Assembly (NCBI GenBank): GCA_012845835.1
Contig: JABAKD010000036.1
Location: 3,072,706-3,136,705, forward strand
Source of the DNA: Undaria pinnatifida
Taxonomy: Eukaryota; Sar; Phaeophyceae; Laminariales; Alariaceae
Direction: 5' to 3'
Length of the DNA: 64,000 nt
In this document: positions 1 through 9,954 of the stretch, in pieces
Numbering within the stretch: the stretch's first letter is position 1
Layout of the letters: each line of letters begins with the position of its first letter
Made by a program: the position numbers and the translations under genes
Notes under the pieces: generated by a model
Seen by the model: the letters and a program-made list of their open reading frames with translations, nothing else
Told to the model about the DNA's origin: nothing
Database searches by the model: none

Positions 1-20
1 TGACGATCGGATCTGGCCTC

Positions 21-41
21 AGGGGGGGGGGGCGGGGGGGG
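21..41. repeat. G-run low complexity
   Basis: This is an almost uninterrupted run of G broken by one C. It is simple low-complexity sequence with no other function visible. Such runs are also prone to assembly and sequencing error. Confidence 0.8.
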
Positions 42-365
42 CTGCTGCAAGGTTGAGCTCCGTCGTATGAGCGCGGTCGAACAGGACAGAAGGTGACAGG
101 CTTGCCTGTATAGGTATCGTGAACGTGCCGGAAAACCATATCGAACCCTCCCGGTGCAAGGGGTGTCCAGTGTGGCAATTATACAAAGACGATCTTTCTT
201 GCATATTTCGGTCCTTCCTCCATGTTTCGTTGTTTCCCATGAAATCCCCAACCCCAAGACCGTGACCCGACCTCAGCCTTATTCCACTTACCGCTATCCC
301 CGTCAGCGCGTGCAGTTACCATCCAAACAACGCGTGATTATTCGTGAAGCGGTTGGTTCCAGGAC

Positions 366-1298
366 ATGTCGACACGTTCTACGGTAGAGGCAGCAAGTGT
401 TGCCGAACGCTTTGTGCTGGGCGAGGCACCTCAACGCGAGAAGCTACCGCATGTCTACATCGTGTACGAATGTCGTTGAATTTTTCCATATTAACGTACA
501 AATGCAGTCGGGTTGTTCATTGGATTGCGAGTCCACGTTTTGGGAGGTTTCGGTTGGGGTTGGGTGGAGGTCTCTTCAAGCGAAAAGCAGCAAGAATGAA
601 CGCTCTATTTCAAGTGTAGAAGCCAGGTACAGGTCGTCCAGGCACGTGTGAAACCAAGCTAAGAATCTTTTCCGCACACCCTGTTCGCCTTTCACGAACC
701 CAAACCTCCCATCCCCTGCCTCGCACCCTGCCCCTGCCAACCAACTACCGTCTAGGACGGTTGGACACCTGCCCGGAATCTCAGTGGTCAACACTAGTAC
801 AGCCGGTGGTCATGCTTCGCTTGTGGCTGACCTTCACTGTGGCCAAGAAACCAAGCTGGTATACTACATGGAGCCTGGAGAGGTCTTATCCCGTGCATTC
901 ACGAGAAAGGACACGCACAGCACGACAGGAAGGCTGCTGGTACAGTTCACGGAGCTCGAACGGGTGGGGGCGGCTCACATTCAGCGGTCTCAGGCAACCA
1001 CGTCTGTTCTTGGATTCGGTGCTCCTTCATTCACGTGAGAAACACTGACGGCGTGGTTATCGTTGCTCAGCCTTGGTAGTTGCTGTCGACATACCAATGT
1101 AGATGTTGATGGACAAGCAGTGTCACGTGAAAAACTGTGATGGAACAAATCTTGTCTTCCTTTGAACAGCTTGGCCATTTTGTCGGCGTGGAGGTTTCGT
1201 GTGCACAAGCGCACAGGGGTGGTATAGCAGCAAATGTTTCCGCTGGTAATGACTCAGCACCTGGCTGGGGTCTTGGAAAAATCGAAGATGCTGTCTGA
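366..1298 (+). CDS. possible decayed multi-exon gene, unrecognised
   Basis: Three separate plus-strand reading blocks have protein-like composition. They are 366-479 (37 codons from an ATG, ending VYIVYECR), about 784-1038 (84 codons containing GGHASLVADLHCGQE and KLVYYMEPGEVLSRAF) and 1140-1298 (52 codons from an ATG, starting MEQILSSFEQLGHFVG). No single frame joins them. The second block follows a weak acceptor-like ctcag at about 779-783, so they could be exons of one gene or a broken gene. The segments around 1030-1060 and 1123-1145 are similar to each other (HVRNTDG against HVKNCDG), suggesting a small internal duplication. I do not recognise a family. Chance ORFs of this size are common here, so this is a weak call. 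Confidence 0.22.
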
Positions 1299-1559
1299 TG
1301 TTAAATATGCCGCTAGCAGGACCGAAAAATGGTTTGAACGAGCCATGAAACGGTTTATATGCACAATAGACGAGTTCGAAAGAACTATAGATGTCTAAAA
1401 CCCACGCGATAGATCGTGCTCGGTAGAGTGAAGAGCGGACGATGCAGGTCAGACACAGCGGAGTTAGCAGATAGGGGTCTAGATCGATGTATCACGATTT
1501 GTAGATTTGCGCCATGCTCTACAACACTACAACGTCTCAGTCGTTCTTAGGTAGAGCTC

Positions 1560-1800
1560 CCTCAACCTTTCGTTAGCGAAACAGCTTGATTTATAACCGG
1601 CTCCCGGTCGTATTTCCTGTAATACGGTGGCCCTTGCCATCCAGACATTGTCGTTTAGTCCTTTGCAAACAAGAAATACATGATGATTTATTTACGTCAG
1701 CATCCTTCCTGGTGTCGAGCAGCCATGATATTGTTTTTAAGGGTAATCGCTAGTTTAGGTTTGAGGGGGAGGGGCGGTATCGTTGAATCAGTAGTCTACA
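1560..1800 (-). repeat. dispersed repeat with fossil coding, copy 1
   Basis: This stretch is alignable with 8816-9095. Shared landmarks include cagcatccttcctggtgtcg against cagcgtccttcctcgtgtcg and ccatccagac against ccacccagac. On the minus strand the two copies read as related peptides (LNDNVWMARATVLQE here, LSNDDVWVATVTLFEE there), although this copy has frameshifts and stops. The similarity is as clear at peptide level as at DNA level, so the source was probably a protein-coding mobile element or gene family. I cannot name it. Confidence 0.5.
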
Positions 1801-3180
1801 GCAGAGATTTTACGCTGGAAAGGCGTAGATATTATGGACAGCCGTAATTGGTGCTGTGTTCTGCTGCGTATTCTAAACTACTTGGATCTACGCACGTAGA
1901 GCCGTATTTCTCGAAAATATCTAAGAAGTAAGCGGTTGCAACGTTGTATTATATAGAATTATGTATACATCGTAAAGCCGTTTGCCCGATACAGCACCAT
2001 TCGGCGTAGGTTCACCACTGCACAATATGTTCCCACTGTTTAAGTAGCCTGGCTGTTGTACGTGTCCAGAATATGACGACGTTGTCATTCTGATGACATA
2101 CTCATCCCACCGGTCGCGAACGGAGGCTTAGCACGTGGGTATTTACGTCGCTACTGGACGATGACGACGGCAATTTAGTGGTGTTTCGCATTTCTTCCCA
2201 GTCGGAACAGAGCGTACATGCTCAGAGTACCCAAATTTTCACAAGAGAGACCTTGTTAGGGTCATGCATGGTCGGAGTTGATCAACTTCTGCTGTCGTGG
2301 TCGATTGCACTCGTCCATACTGCACATCAAGCAACGCAAAATGAGGGTTAGGGCTGGCGTTACCGGGACCGCGCGAGGGGCTCATGCCGATCAATCCAAA
2401 ACTTGCGTGCACCTTCAAGCTAGACGGCAACGGGAACGGTCAACTACGCAGACTACATGTTCGTCGAAAGAGGCGGGCGCATAATGCATAATGATCACGA
2501 ACGGTAACATCAGGACCGCACCAAGTTTTGTGAGGCTTTCCAATTGACGGCCTCCACGCCTCATTCCCCCAACTCGTCTTTGAAACAAATTTCATGTGCA
2601 ACCCCACAAACAATGCCATCGTCACACCATTCATCCAGATGGAGGGAAAATAACTTGCAAAATTCGTGTGTCCCACGAACATTCGGTAGCTGATCATTCG
2701 CCAGTCACCAATATCGTTGGCCAGAGGTGCTAACTCGTTGGTAGCAGAAGAAGAGGAGTAACGGCCGTCGTGTCGTTGCCACGGCTCCTTATTTTCGCGG
2801 AACGTTTGAGCAGACCCCCGGGTGTCAGGCGTCAATGCTTTCGACTTTGTTTGCAACCCAACACTAGGGTTAGGTTAACGTTCGCTGTTCCTGCTTCAAC
2901 TCCCAAGTGACCCCTAAATGCGTGCTACTATCGATGGACCAGGTAGCACTATCAGGCCACACAATTATCCGAAGAAAGGGGCTCCTTAGCCCAAAATCGC
3001 TAGGCGCTACCCCTTGTTTTTGCTGAGCGCTCTGTAGGGCACACGCTATGGTAGACGTTCACCCATCTCGGTATGGGGCTCGCCACCTGAGGAGCTTCAA
3101 CCCTCGCCCAGAAACCAGTTTCGAGAATAAATGAATTGTAAAACGCGACAAACAATCCCACGGCTAGGAGGTTTATTAAA
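1801..3180. other. non-coding stretch, nothing convincing
   Basis: The only long frame is a 138-codon minus-strand ORF at 2440-2856. It has no recognisable domain and a length expected by chance in a window this size. Single TTAGGG-like words occur near 2346 and 2866 but form no array. I see no RNA gene or mobile element. Confidence 0.4.
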
Positions 3181-3287
3181 CCTCATTGCCGCAAAATAGA
3201 TATATCGTTCCGAACATTTTGCGGCTATGGGGTGGAGCCCCGTCACTTTCAAACGTTTTTTTCAAAACGTTGTACGGCAATATTTAC

Positions 3288-3359
3288 ATTGATTGGATTG
3301 ATTGGATTGATTGGATTGATTTGATTCATTGGATTCATTGGATTCATTGGATTGATTGC
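3288..3359 (+). repeat. 9-bp minisatellite
   Basis: Eight tandem copies of ATTGATTGG run here, with the central units drifting to ATTCATTGG. Because the period is 9 the array is open in frame (IDW/IHW repeats on plus, NPM/NPI on minus). This explains the overlapping small ORFs and is not evidence of a protein. Confidence 0.92.
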
Positions 3360-3539
3360 CTCATCGGACGATAGTAACTGTAGTATCGGTAGTAACCGGT
3401 AAAGGTTGCACACGTGTGGGCCAAACCAACATTTGTGACGCTCTGGCCGTTCCAGATTCACAAGCGACGTACTGGCGGCGATTCTGATGTTTTTCAAGTG
3501 TAAATCGTTTGATTACCATATAAAACTGTCGGCCAAATT

Positions 3540-3645
3540 ACCAAGCGAATGCCGTCGAAGTCATGTTTGGGGTGGGGTATTGAGCTCTTCGCTCTAGGAG
3601 CCCAGACCTTGCGGTGCACTTCAATACGGGATGAACCCGTAATTC
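3540..3645 (+). repeat. dispersed repeat family E, copy 1
   Basis: This segment contains cgaatgccgtcgaagtc followed by ggagcccagacc. Related copies lie at 21780-21890, at 45300-45420 and, inverted, at 51840-51995. The common order is a CGAATGCCTTCGAA-like word, then about 50 bp, then a GTTAGGAGCTCAGAAACG-like word. No coding is visible. The family may be the end of a retroelement. Confidence 0.45.
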
Positions 3646-4052
3646 CATTATGTCCACCATACCACCACCTTGGTTAGAGCACAAGCGATAAACTTTGTTC
3701 GTCACTGCATATCAGAGCGCAAGCATGCTTTGCTTGGTAAGGGGCAACAAGCCAATCATATTGCAATCTTATTGCCGCGGATAGGTTGGAACCGAAAAAC
3801 ACAGAGAGGCAATGATAGTGCTCCCCCTACTGCCCGTACTGGCTTCCTGGTCATTTAAAACGTGACGTGCTCCGTGCTGGCGTTGTAAAGATGCGATGGT
3901 CAATCAGCTCAAAACTACGGCTAGGCTTGAAATGATGAAAATCCTCCGCCCCCGCATATTTACTAGCGTGTAATTGGTCCATAGCTCATTCGTCATCACC
4001 ATGCCTGTCCGTATCATCTTCATCCCTACTGTGCGTCTGTTTCGTTTCGTAG

Positions 4053-4478
4053 CCATGGTGCCGACATGCTCCTTCCGGTCGAGCTGAATCAGAAGCTACG
4101 CGGAGTAATCGTCGCCGCTGGAGGTGGCCAAGTTTCCCCTGCACCCGGTCAACCTCGTACTGACGAGGAGACACTGGCGATGTTCTTGATCCAGCAAGTA
4201 GAAAATGCACATGTTCCAGAGGTGCGTGGGGAGGGACCTACGTCGGAAGTTGGTGGTGTTGTATACAACAGTACCTAGAATAATGACATTTTGCTGTTCT
4301 GTGGCAGGAACATGTGGGAAGATTTTATGGGATCATACTCTACTGTGGCAACTTGAATCAAGCTGTAGTCTTATTATGTACAGCAGAACCTGTGCGGGAA
4401 GTACTACGGTGTCCCGCTAACGGCCAAGAAGGTTATGTGCCGCGTCAAGTTTTAGAGGGTGCTTTGACGTCTTTGTAA
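4053..4478 (+). CDS. two-exon gene fragment, unknown protein
   Basis: Two open segments are joined by matching splice signals. Exon 4053-4221 follows a strong acceptor (ctgtttcgtttcgtag) and ends at CCAGAG before gtgcgt. Its peptide contains ADMLLPVELNQKLRG, then PRTDEETLAMFLIQQVE. The 86-nt intron (4222-4307) ends in tgctgttctgtggcag. The next exon, 4308-4478, continues in phase 0 (EHVGRFYGIILYCGNLNQ, then EGYVPRQVLEGALTSL) to a TAA. The phases agree and both exons have protein-like composition, which argues for a real or recently real gene. The exon frame has no start codon with context, so upstream exons are presumably missing or unseen. The final TTTGTAAGG could alternatively be a donor site. 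I do not recognise the family. Confidence 0.45.
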
Positions 4479-5390
4479 GGTCTAAGAGGGTACCTCTCGA
4501 ATGACATCATACAAGAGAATACTATGACGTTATGAAAATATCATAACATGTATTTTAGATGAAGGTAAGGCCACTACCCATCATGCTAACTTGAAGGAAA
4601 GCCCAAATGGCATCCCAGAAACATCTATATGGGGCATGCTGAAAAATAGGCGTAACTACTTGTTTATTATACTGCAGAAGCTTTATATCCCTCATAATGG
4701 CTGACTCTGGGAAAACGCAATAGTGCAACCGATGATAGGTAGATCATATATCAGATAATATTTCACCCAAAACTATTTCGGGAAAACATTTTCAAACATA
4801 AGTCCAAGAACACCTTTCCTCTAAGTGTTTCAATTGATTCAATAACTAGCAGACATTTTGGGTCTAGGGTGTAGAGTATCGGGCAGCCACATGCATGTGT
4901 TTTGCTGTTTCTGTGTTAAAGGCTCGAAACTATTTATGGGCTTGGCCTCTACCCATATGATGCGAGTCAATGCACGTATCGGAGTCCAAGCATCCCTGTG
5001 CGTAAAAACTTTAAGTGGGAAATCATTTTTCGTCGTTCAACTTCCGCACAGATATTATTGCAGTCATCGCACCGGGGTTTGATGACTCCTACCTAGGTGT
5101 CGCTTCAAGGCGTAAGTTCGCATGCTATAGCGTGGAGCCTCGGGATAGAAACTGCAACCACCGTTCGATTGTCTTGTGGTGTATCATCAGAGCTCCACCG
5201 CTGTGTGTGTCGCAGATGCAAACAGGCGTCTAACTGAAATATATTTCGAATCGTTAAACGGCGACCGCGCCCAACTAAACACAGACGTAACCTACCGTAC
5301 CTACGGTGTGCGGCTTATATAGTGCGTGTTTGATTTGTTTAAAATCGCATCTTCCGGAGTCATCGCACAGCGGTGTGCGACAGAATGGGA
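4479..5390. other. non-coding stretch
   Basis: The stretch is AT-rich. ORFs of about 70 codons at 4858-5082 and 5015-5233 overlap in different frames and have no protein-like features. Nothing else is supported. Confidence 0.4.
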
Positions 5391-5399
5391 ATTCGACCT

Positions 5400-5515
5400 C
5401 ATTTCCCGCGCAGGGATCGGAGTCACTGCAAGCCACTACCTGTCACTGCCAGTCACTACTAACTGCCTACAGGAGTCGTCACTACAAGTCACTACTATTA
5501 CTGATCACTTCGAGT
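5400..5515 (+). repeat. degenerate AGTCACTAC-rich tandem repeat
   Basis: Repeated AGTCACTAC-like words (gtcactgc, gtcactac, ccactacc) occur at irregular 9-20 bp spacing, directly upstream of repeat family M copy 1. A comparable CAGCAGTCAC-rich stretch occurs at 19870-19960. Confidence 0.5.
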
Positions 5516-5591
5516 AGCTGTCACCAAGGCTCTGGAATGATAAGATATACTATAACAAGTAAGATATTGTCCCCCTCAAAAACGAGTTTTA

Positions 5592-5783
5592 TTGTTCACC
5601 CTGTTGACCCCGGTACAAGCTACACTGTAGCTCCAACGGGACTCGCTGACCTATGTCCTTAATGAGGACATACACACCCAGTAATACGCGCGATCAGAGT
5701 ATCGCACATCGCTTGCAAAGTTGAGTTTTGACAAAATCTTCTATCTCACAGCTGGAATGTGTTTTCAATTTTATAATAAGTAG
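5592..5783 (+). repeat. repeat family M, copy 1 (LTR-like, micro-ORF)
   Basis: This is one of three copies, the others being 18100-18275 and 45098-45272. They share the order ccctgttgacc, ctacactgtag, a gagtcgccga-like word, tcctttataagg-like, cgcgatcagagtatc and then a short conserved reading frame. In this copy the initiator is TTG (5721) and the peptide reads LSFDKIFYLTAGMCFQFYNK before TAG at 5781. The layout resembles an LTR promoter plus leader, but no element ends were identified. Confidence 0.55.
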
Positions 5784-6300
5784 TACCTACCTGTTGTATT
5801 CACCTTGACCATCCCTACGACGGTATGGTACTATTTATTTATACTGTACGAACAAATCGGGACTACCAGCCACCACAGGTCGTTTTGTTATTTTTGTTTT
5901 CTTCCGTGACTCTACGTCAATCACGAGAATTACCAATATTTTTGACTGTTAATTTCAGTGTCTATACTTAATGACACACAAGAGAAAATTGATGTTCGAT
6001 CTGTTCATACAAGACGTCTATATTTGTGGGTTTGCGTTGAAGGAATTCCATCTAAAAATTCAAGCAAATACTCCCGCCGAGAGAACTTTGAAGGAAGAAT
6101 TTGCCAAAAACGGCATGGAATTTTTTTTTTTGAGTGAACGATTTAGGGTGAACCTCCATCAATAACGACCAGATCATACGATTAGCCTACCAACACCGGG
6201 CGCACCGGCACAACAATCAGAGGACACGAGGGCACAACCGACACGACAGCACACCGCACTGGTCGCTGTGTGCTGTACTTGGCAGCGGTAGACACAACCC
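5784..6300. other. non-coding, one 64-codon ORF
   Basis: An ATG-initiated 64-codon ORF at 5971-6165 (MTHKRKLMFDLFIQD at the start) ends after a T9 run. It has no recognisable domain and could be chance. Nothing else is seen. Confidence 0.3.
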
Positions 6301-6489
6301 AACATTGATGCGGAGTCACCAAAAAGAAGCTGGGGAAGCATGGCGCGTACGCGCAACCTCAGGGGTAGGTGCTAGTGAGCCAGCGCTCCCGCGCTCTCTA
6401 CGATGTGACCTTGTCCTCTGCTGCTGCGTGATATCGTATTCCGTGCTGAATTTACCAACCATTGTCTCTATCCCACAACGCTGTCGTTG

Positions 6490-6565
6490 AATCCTCCACC
6501 GCCACGGCCACCCACGCCGCAACTTCCACTGCCGCCGATACTGATGCTTCTGCTACTGCCGCCGC

Positions 6566-6616
<51 letters not shown>

Positions 6617-6900
6617 GGTGCGGCGGCGGCTGTTGTGCTGCGGCTGCGGTTGGTGTCCTGCGTTTGTATATAAACCAAATAATAAACAAATGGCTGTTCT
6701 GTTGTTGTGGTGATGATCGTGGTGATCGAGCCAGGGCGAGCTGCTGTGCCGCAACTCATCTGGCGGGGCCATTACCACCGCCACCTCCGTCTACGGCCCC
6801 GTCGCTGCTGCTTCTGCTGCTGCGGCAGCTGCGGCTGCTGTGCTGATACCGCGCTGCTGCTGCTGCTGCTGCTGCTGTGCTGCTGCTGTGCTACTGTTTG
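6490..6900 (+). repeat. CTG/GCC trinucleotide-rich block
   Basis: A pure CTG tract of about 16 units at 6568-6615 is embedded in 400 bp of CCG/CTG/CCA-biased sequence. A second interrupted CTG block lies near 6848-6892. All six frames stay open because of the period of three, giving poly-Leu, poly-Ala, poly-Gln and poly-Ser ORFs. None of these has flanking coding sequence I can support. Confidence 0.85.
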
Positions 6901-6949
6901 TCAGATGGTGTTGTGCTGGGCCTGCCCACATCTTTGCTAATGTATCATA

Positions 6950-7890
6950 GTACATTTGTCGAAGTCAAGGTCTAGGGTGTAGTATGGAACGTACCAATGG
7001 AGAATCCAGGGAGCAGATGAAGTGCACTTCTATAGCAGCAAGCTTGAAGTAATATGCAGCAGCCCGATCGGGAGTGGAAATATTTTGTATGGGGTTTGCA
7101 CGATGGATGGAATGAAGGTGTGGTAGGCTATCTAAAACAGTGATCACAGCACAGGGCGTATGTTGCGCTACGGGGATCCCGCTTAGTACCTAGACGTGAC
7201 CCAACCTTGCCGTATTTTGGACCCTTGGGGGATGCAACAGTCACCGTCGAGGAAGAAGGTTTGTTTGTACATCTGCGTCATCAAAGAAAAATCTTTACAG
7301 TAGGGTTAGTGTTAGAGGTGGGGTTACTGTTTTGCAAACGGAAGGTTCGATTTCCATCGGAACGTAGGCTAGGTCACACTGTTGGAGGGCAAACATTCCA
7401 ATAGCCTTGTGTATCAGGATATTGAAATGTTTGCAATTTTCGGGTTGTATCCATCACGGATGTGCAGATCGTAATCATCCTTTCTACGAGTATGTCGATT
7501 ATCACGTTGGTACCTTATATGACCCATGGCAACGTTAAGGTACAACATATTTCCATTAAAAAAAAGGTTTGTTTGCAACATTTGGTGGATGACGTACATG
7601 TTCCAGTCGCATGACACGTGTGGAATGCACACATGTCTATATCAACATGATTTCTTCCAAGACTTATGTAGTCATGTCATGGGTCACGAACCAACCCACG
7701 GGTAGGGGACCGTGGGTATTCACAATCTCGCGGTGCGAGTCGGGTCGGGTCCAGAGGTGTTCAAATCGTACGAGTCGGCTTAGATTGAGTGTAGAGCTTT
7801 TTAAACGTGATCGGTCGCGTCGCATCACACTTACCCAACCCGATCCTCGAGACGAGACTCGTCGGGTGAAAAGCCGTGAAAAAGTTTAAC
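6950..7890. other. non-coding stretch upstream of orphan exon
   Basis: A 65-codon plus-strand frame at 7207-7404 (PYFGPLGDATVTVEEEGLF) is mildly protein-like, but it has no start context and no partner exon. Between 7735 and 7870 there are several gggtcggg/cgagtcgg words with partly inverted arrangement. No element ends could be defined. Confidence 0.3.
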
Positions 7891-7934
7891 GGGTGTCCTC
7901 TTGCCTCCCTCTGGTTTTTAACTCGCTTGTTCAG

Positions 7935-8667
7935 ATGCTAGCCGCGCTGGCCTACACGCTCAACCGGCCGGACATGTGGTTTTTCAACCCTCAGAAATGG
8001 GTTATACATCACATGTTTCACGACGCTTCTATTTGGGACATTCCTCTCGTAAAACCGCGTTTCGGCTGCTCAACAAGTTCATGGCTTGCGACGGAGGGTT
8101 ATGATGTTGCACGCGAGCTCAACGCGCTTGCTAATTCCCGGGGGGGGCGCAATTGCGAGACCGGGTTCCTGGCGCTGGACGCCGCGCAGCTGAAGCCGAA
8201 GCCTAGCGTCGAGTTCGGAGATGCTGCTGGGGGATTGCCCATGCCAAGTATTAAAGATATGCGCGTGAGCATAGTATATATGGTGGAAGGAGATGACTGC
8301 ATCATGCTCAACAAGACTCTTCCGTCAGTGGTGCAGACGTTTCCGGGTGCTATGGAGGTCGTTGTGGTCGTTATGGAGCAAGCGAAATTGGCCTTTTGCT
8401 TGGATGTCGTCGAAGCGGTACGAAGTGTTGCTCCTTTCAACATGACCGTTGTCGAGATGTGGGAACGAATATCAGCAGCAGGTGCGGGTGAACGGGATAT
8501 AATCGGGACGATGCAGCGCTTCCCGTTGCTCTGGGCTGACAGTTACTGCTCTGGGAACTTCGTGCTGCACCTAGACGCCGAGTCTGTCATAATGGAGACA
8601 CTCACCTACGACCACATTTTCCACTTTGGCAAGCCCGTCGTCCCCTATACCAGATTCAAGACCGAAG
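7935..8667 (+). CDS. orphan exon, glycosyltransferase-like (GT-A) protein
   Basis: A 244-codon open segment is flanked by a textbook acceptor (branch-like tttttaac, polypyrimidine, gcttgttcag ending at 7934) and a textbook donor (CCGAAG before gtgagg at 8668), so it is best read as an internal or first coding exon. The first in-frame ATG is also at 7935. Residues counted from that ATG: a possible transmembrane or hydrophobic start (LAALAYTLNRP), a beta-strand-like VSIVYMVEGDD near 111-121, a strongly hydrophobic EVVVVVM near 141-147, and FVLHLDAESVIME near 209-221. The DAE may stand for the DxD metal-binding motif of GT-A enzymes, and it is followed by HFGKPVVPYTRF. The order matches nucleotide-sugar transferases in outline, but the family is my inference. 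No neighbouring exon was found on either side, so this is probably a gene remnant or part of a gene with very large introns. Confidence 0.5.
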
Positions 8668-8815
8668 GTGAGGCTGAACGACACGTGTTGCGATAGGGGT
8701 ATCATGTTTAGGTTTAAATTCTTGCTGAAATACTGGGTTTCTCAATCCAACCCCTGTTGAAGAGAATAATCCACAAGGGATCCACCGATTTTAGGTAAAT
8801 TTTCATTACATAGTC

Positions 8816-9095
8816 AACTGAGTGTTTGCAGAGAAGAGTCTTTCTACGGTAGCCCCCCTATCTTTGTCACACGAAATCGCCGGTTTTGAAACCAGCTTCA
8901 TCCTTAAACATCTCCTCAAACAAAGTGACCGTTGCCACCCAGACGTCATCGTTCGATAACGCTCTACCAACAAAAAATCATACGTAGACGGGGTTGTAAC
9001 AGCGTCCTTCCTCGTGTCGAGCACCCATGAAATGTTTGTTGAAGAAAGTCGTTGCTTTTGGGAAGAGCTATCGTGGAATCAGTCAGTACTGGGTA
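8816..9095 (-). repeat. dispersed repeat with fossil coding, copy 2
   Basis: This is the partner of 1560-1800. The minus strand from about 9028 downward reads MGARHEEGRCYNPVYV, a stop, then FFVGRALSNDDVWVATVTL and FEEMFKDEAGFKTGDFV before a second stop. It is thus a better-preserved copy of the same unknown coding sequence. Similarity extends to about 9095 (tatcgtggaatcagt). No transposase or reverse-transcriptase motif is visible. Confidence 0.5.
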
Positions 9096-9170
9096 GGCTG
9101 TCCAACCATGTGCTAGAAGTCGTATGGTTTGAGTATGGAAGAGGGTACTGAATTCCGTCAAATGGTAACG

Positions 9171-9538
9171 TGTTGACGGGTCACGTGCGTTAGATTGAAG
9201 TGTTGACTACGTCACGTGCGTAAGATCTAAGTGGTTACTAGGTCACGTGCGTAAGATTGACCTGGGTGTCGTACGTAGTGGATACTGCCTTTTGAGATAT
9301 CTTGTTACTGAAACAAGGAAGAGAAACGAGTTCCTGCACGTCGAGTTCACCCTTTACACCCTGCATCTGAACTTGGACAGTTCATAGTGACACAAGTTCT
9401 TTTCGGGTCAACGAGAGCCCGTTTAGAGTGACCCGTCATCGCCGTAACTATCATCAGTCAAGCTCGAGCTCATCTCGCCATAACTCTGTGTTAGCCTCTG
9501 AAAAGCGTCATCGGTCAAGCACCACAGCGTTTATAACA
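9171..9538 (+). mobile_element. 5' LTR of Copia-type element
   Basis: This 368-bp unit begins TGTTGACGGG and ends TTTATAACA, giving TG...CA ends. It matches 21066-21433, which is also 368 bp. Near its 5' end the motif TCACGTGCGTAAGAT occurs three times at about 31-bp spacing (CACGTG at 9182, 9213 and 9244), which could serve as a bZIP/bHLH-bound enhancer. Directly after it, 9539-9550 (GGTTACGAGCCC) resembles the tRNA-Met-type primer binding site common in Copia elements. Gag-related sequence follows within 300-500 bp. The 3' LTR of this copy is missing. Confidence 0.7.
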
Positions 9539-9686
9539 GGTTACGAGCCCCGATGAGCGTGCAACACCCTGCGCATGAACATCCCTTGCGGTGATGCACA
9601 AGACTAGTGATTATTCTAGAATACTAAAGGAGAACTTGGCACCAACCGTGAATCTAATCGACCGGCACTGGAACAACGTGCACGGG

Positions 9687-9954
9687 GAAAAGGAAGCCCG
9701 GCGGACAGACCGGCAAGCTTCAGGCGATTTATGTTCGAAGCCGAGCTGACCGGGAAAAGAAATCCCCCCGGAAAAACCAGCACGCCTCAAGCGATGTGGG
9801 TACAAGATCGAGCTGAAGGAGAAAAGGAAGCCAGGTGAACAAACAGGCACACCTCAGGAGGTCTGCATACAAGATCGAGGTGAAAAACGCAAAAACAGCG
9901 AAGCCCGGCGGACAGACCGGGTGTTTCACCGACAGGATCGAGCTGAGTGGGAGA
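9687..9954 (+). repeat. about 68-bp tandem repeat in gag leader
   Basis: About four diverged copies of a unit of roughly 68 bp lie here. They carry gaaaaggaagcccggcgg at the start, a cgcctcaggcgat-like centre and caagatcgagctga at the end. The array sits between the primer binding site and the gag domain of the Copia remnant and is partly translated by its frame. Confidence 0.55.

Noticed and set aside
6490-6900. Poly-Leu, poly-Ala and poly-Gln proteins
   Set aside because: All frames are open because of the CTG repeat. No flanking coding sequence supports any of them.
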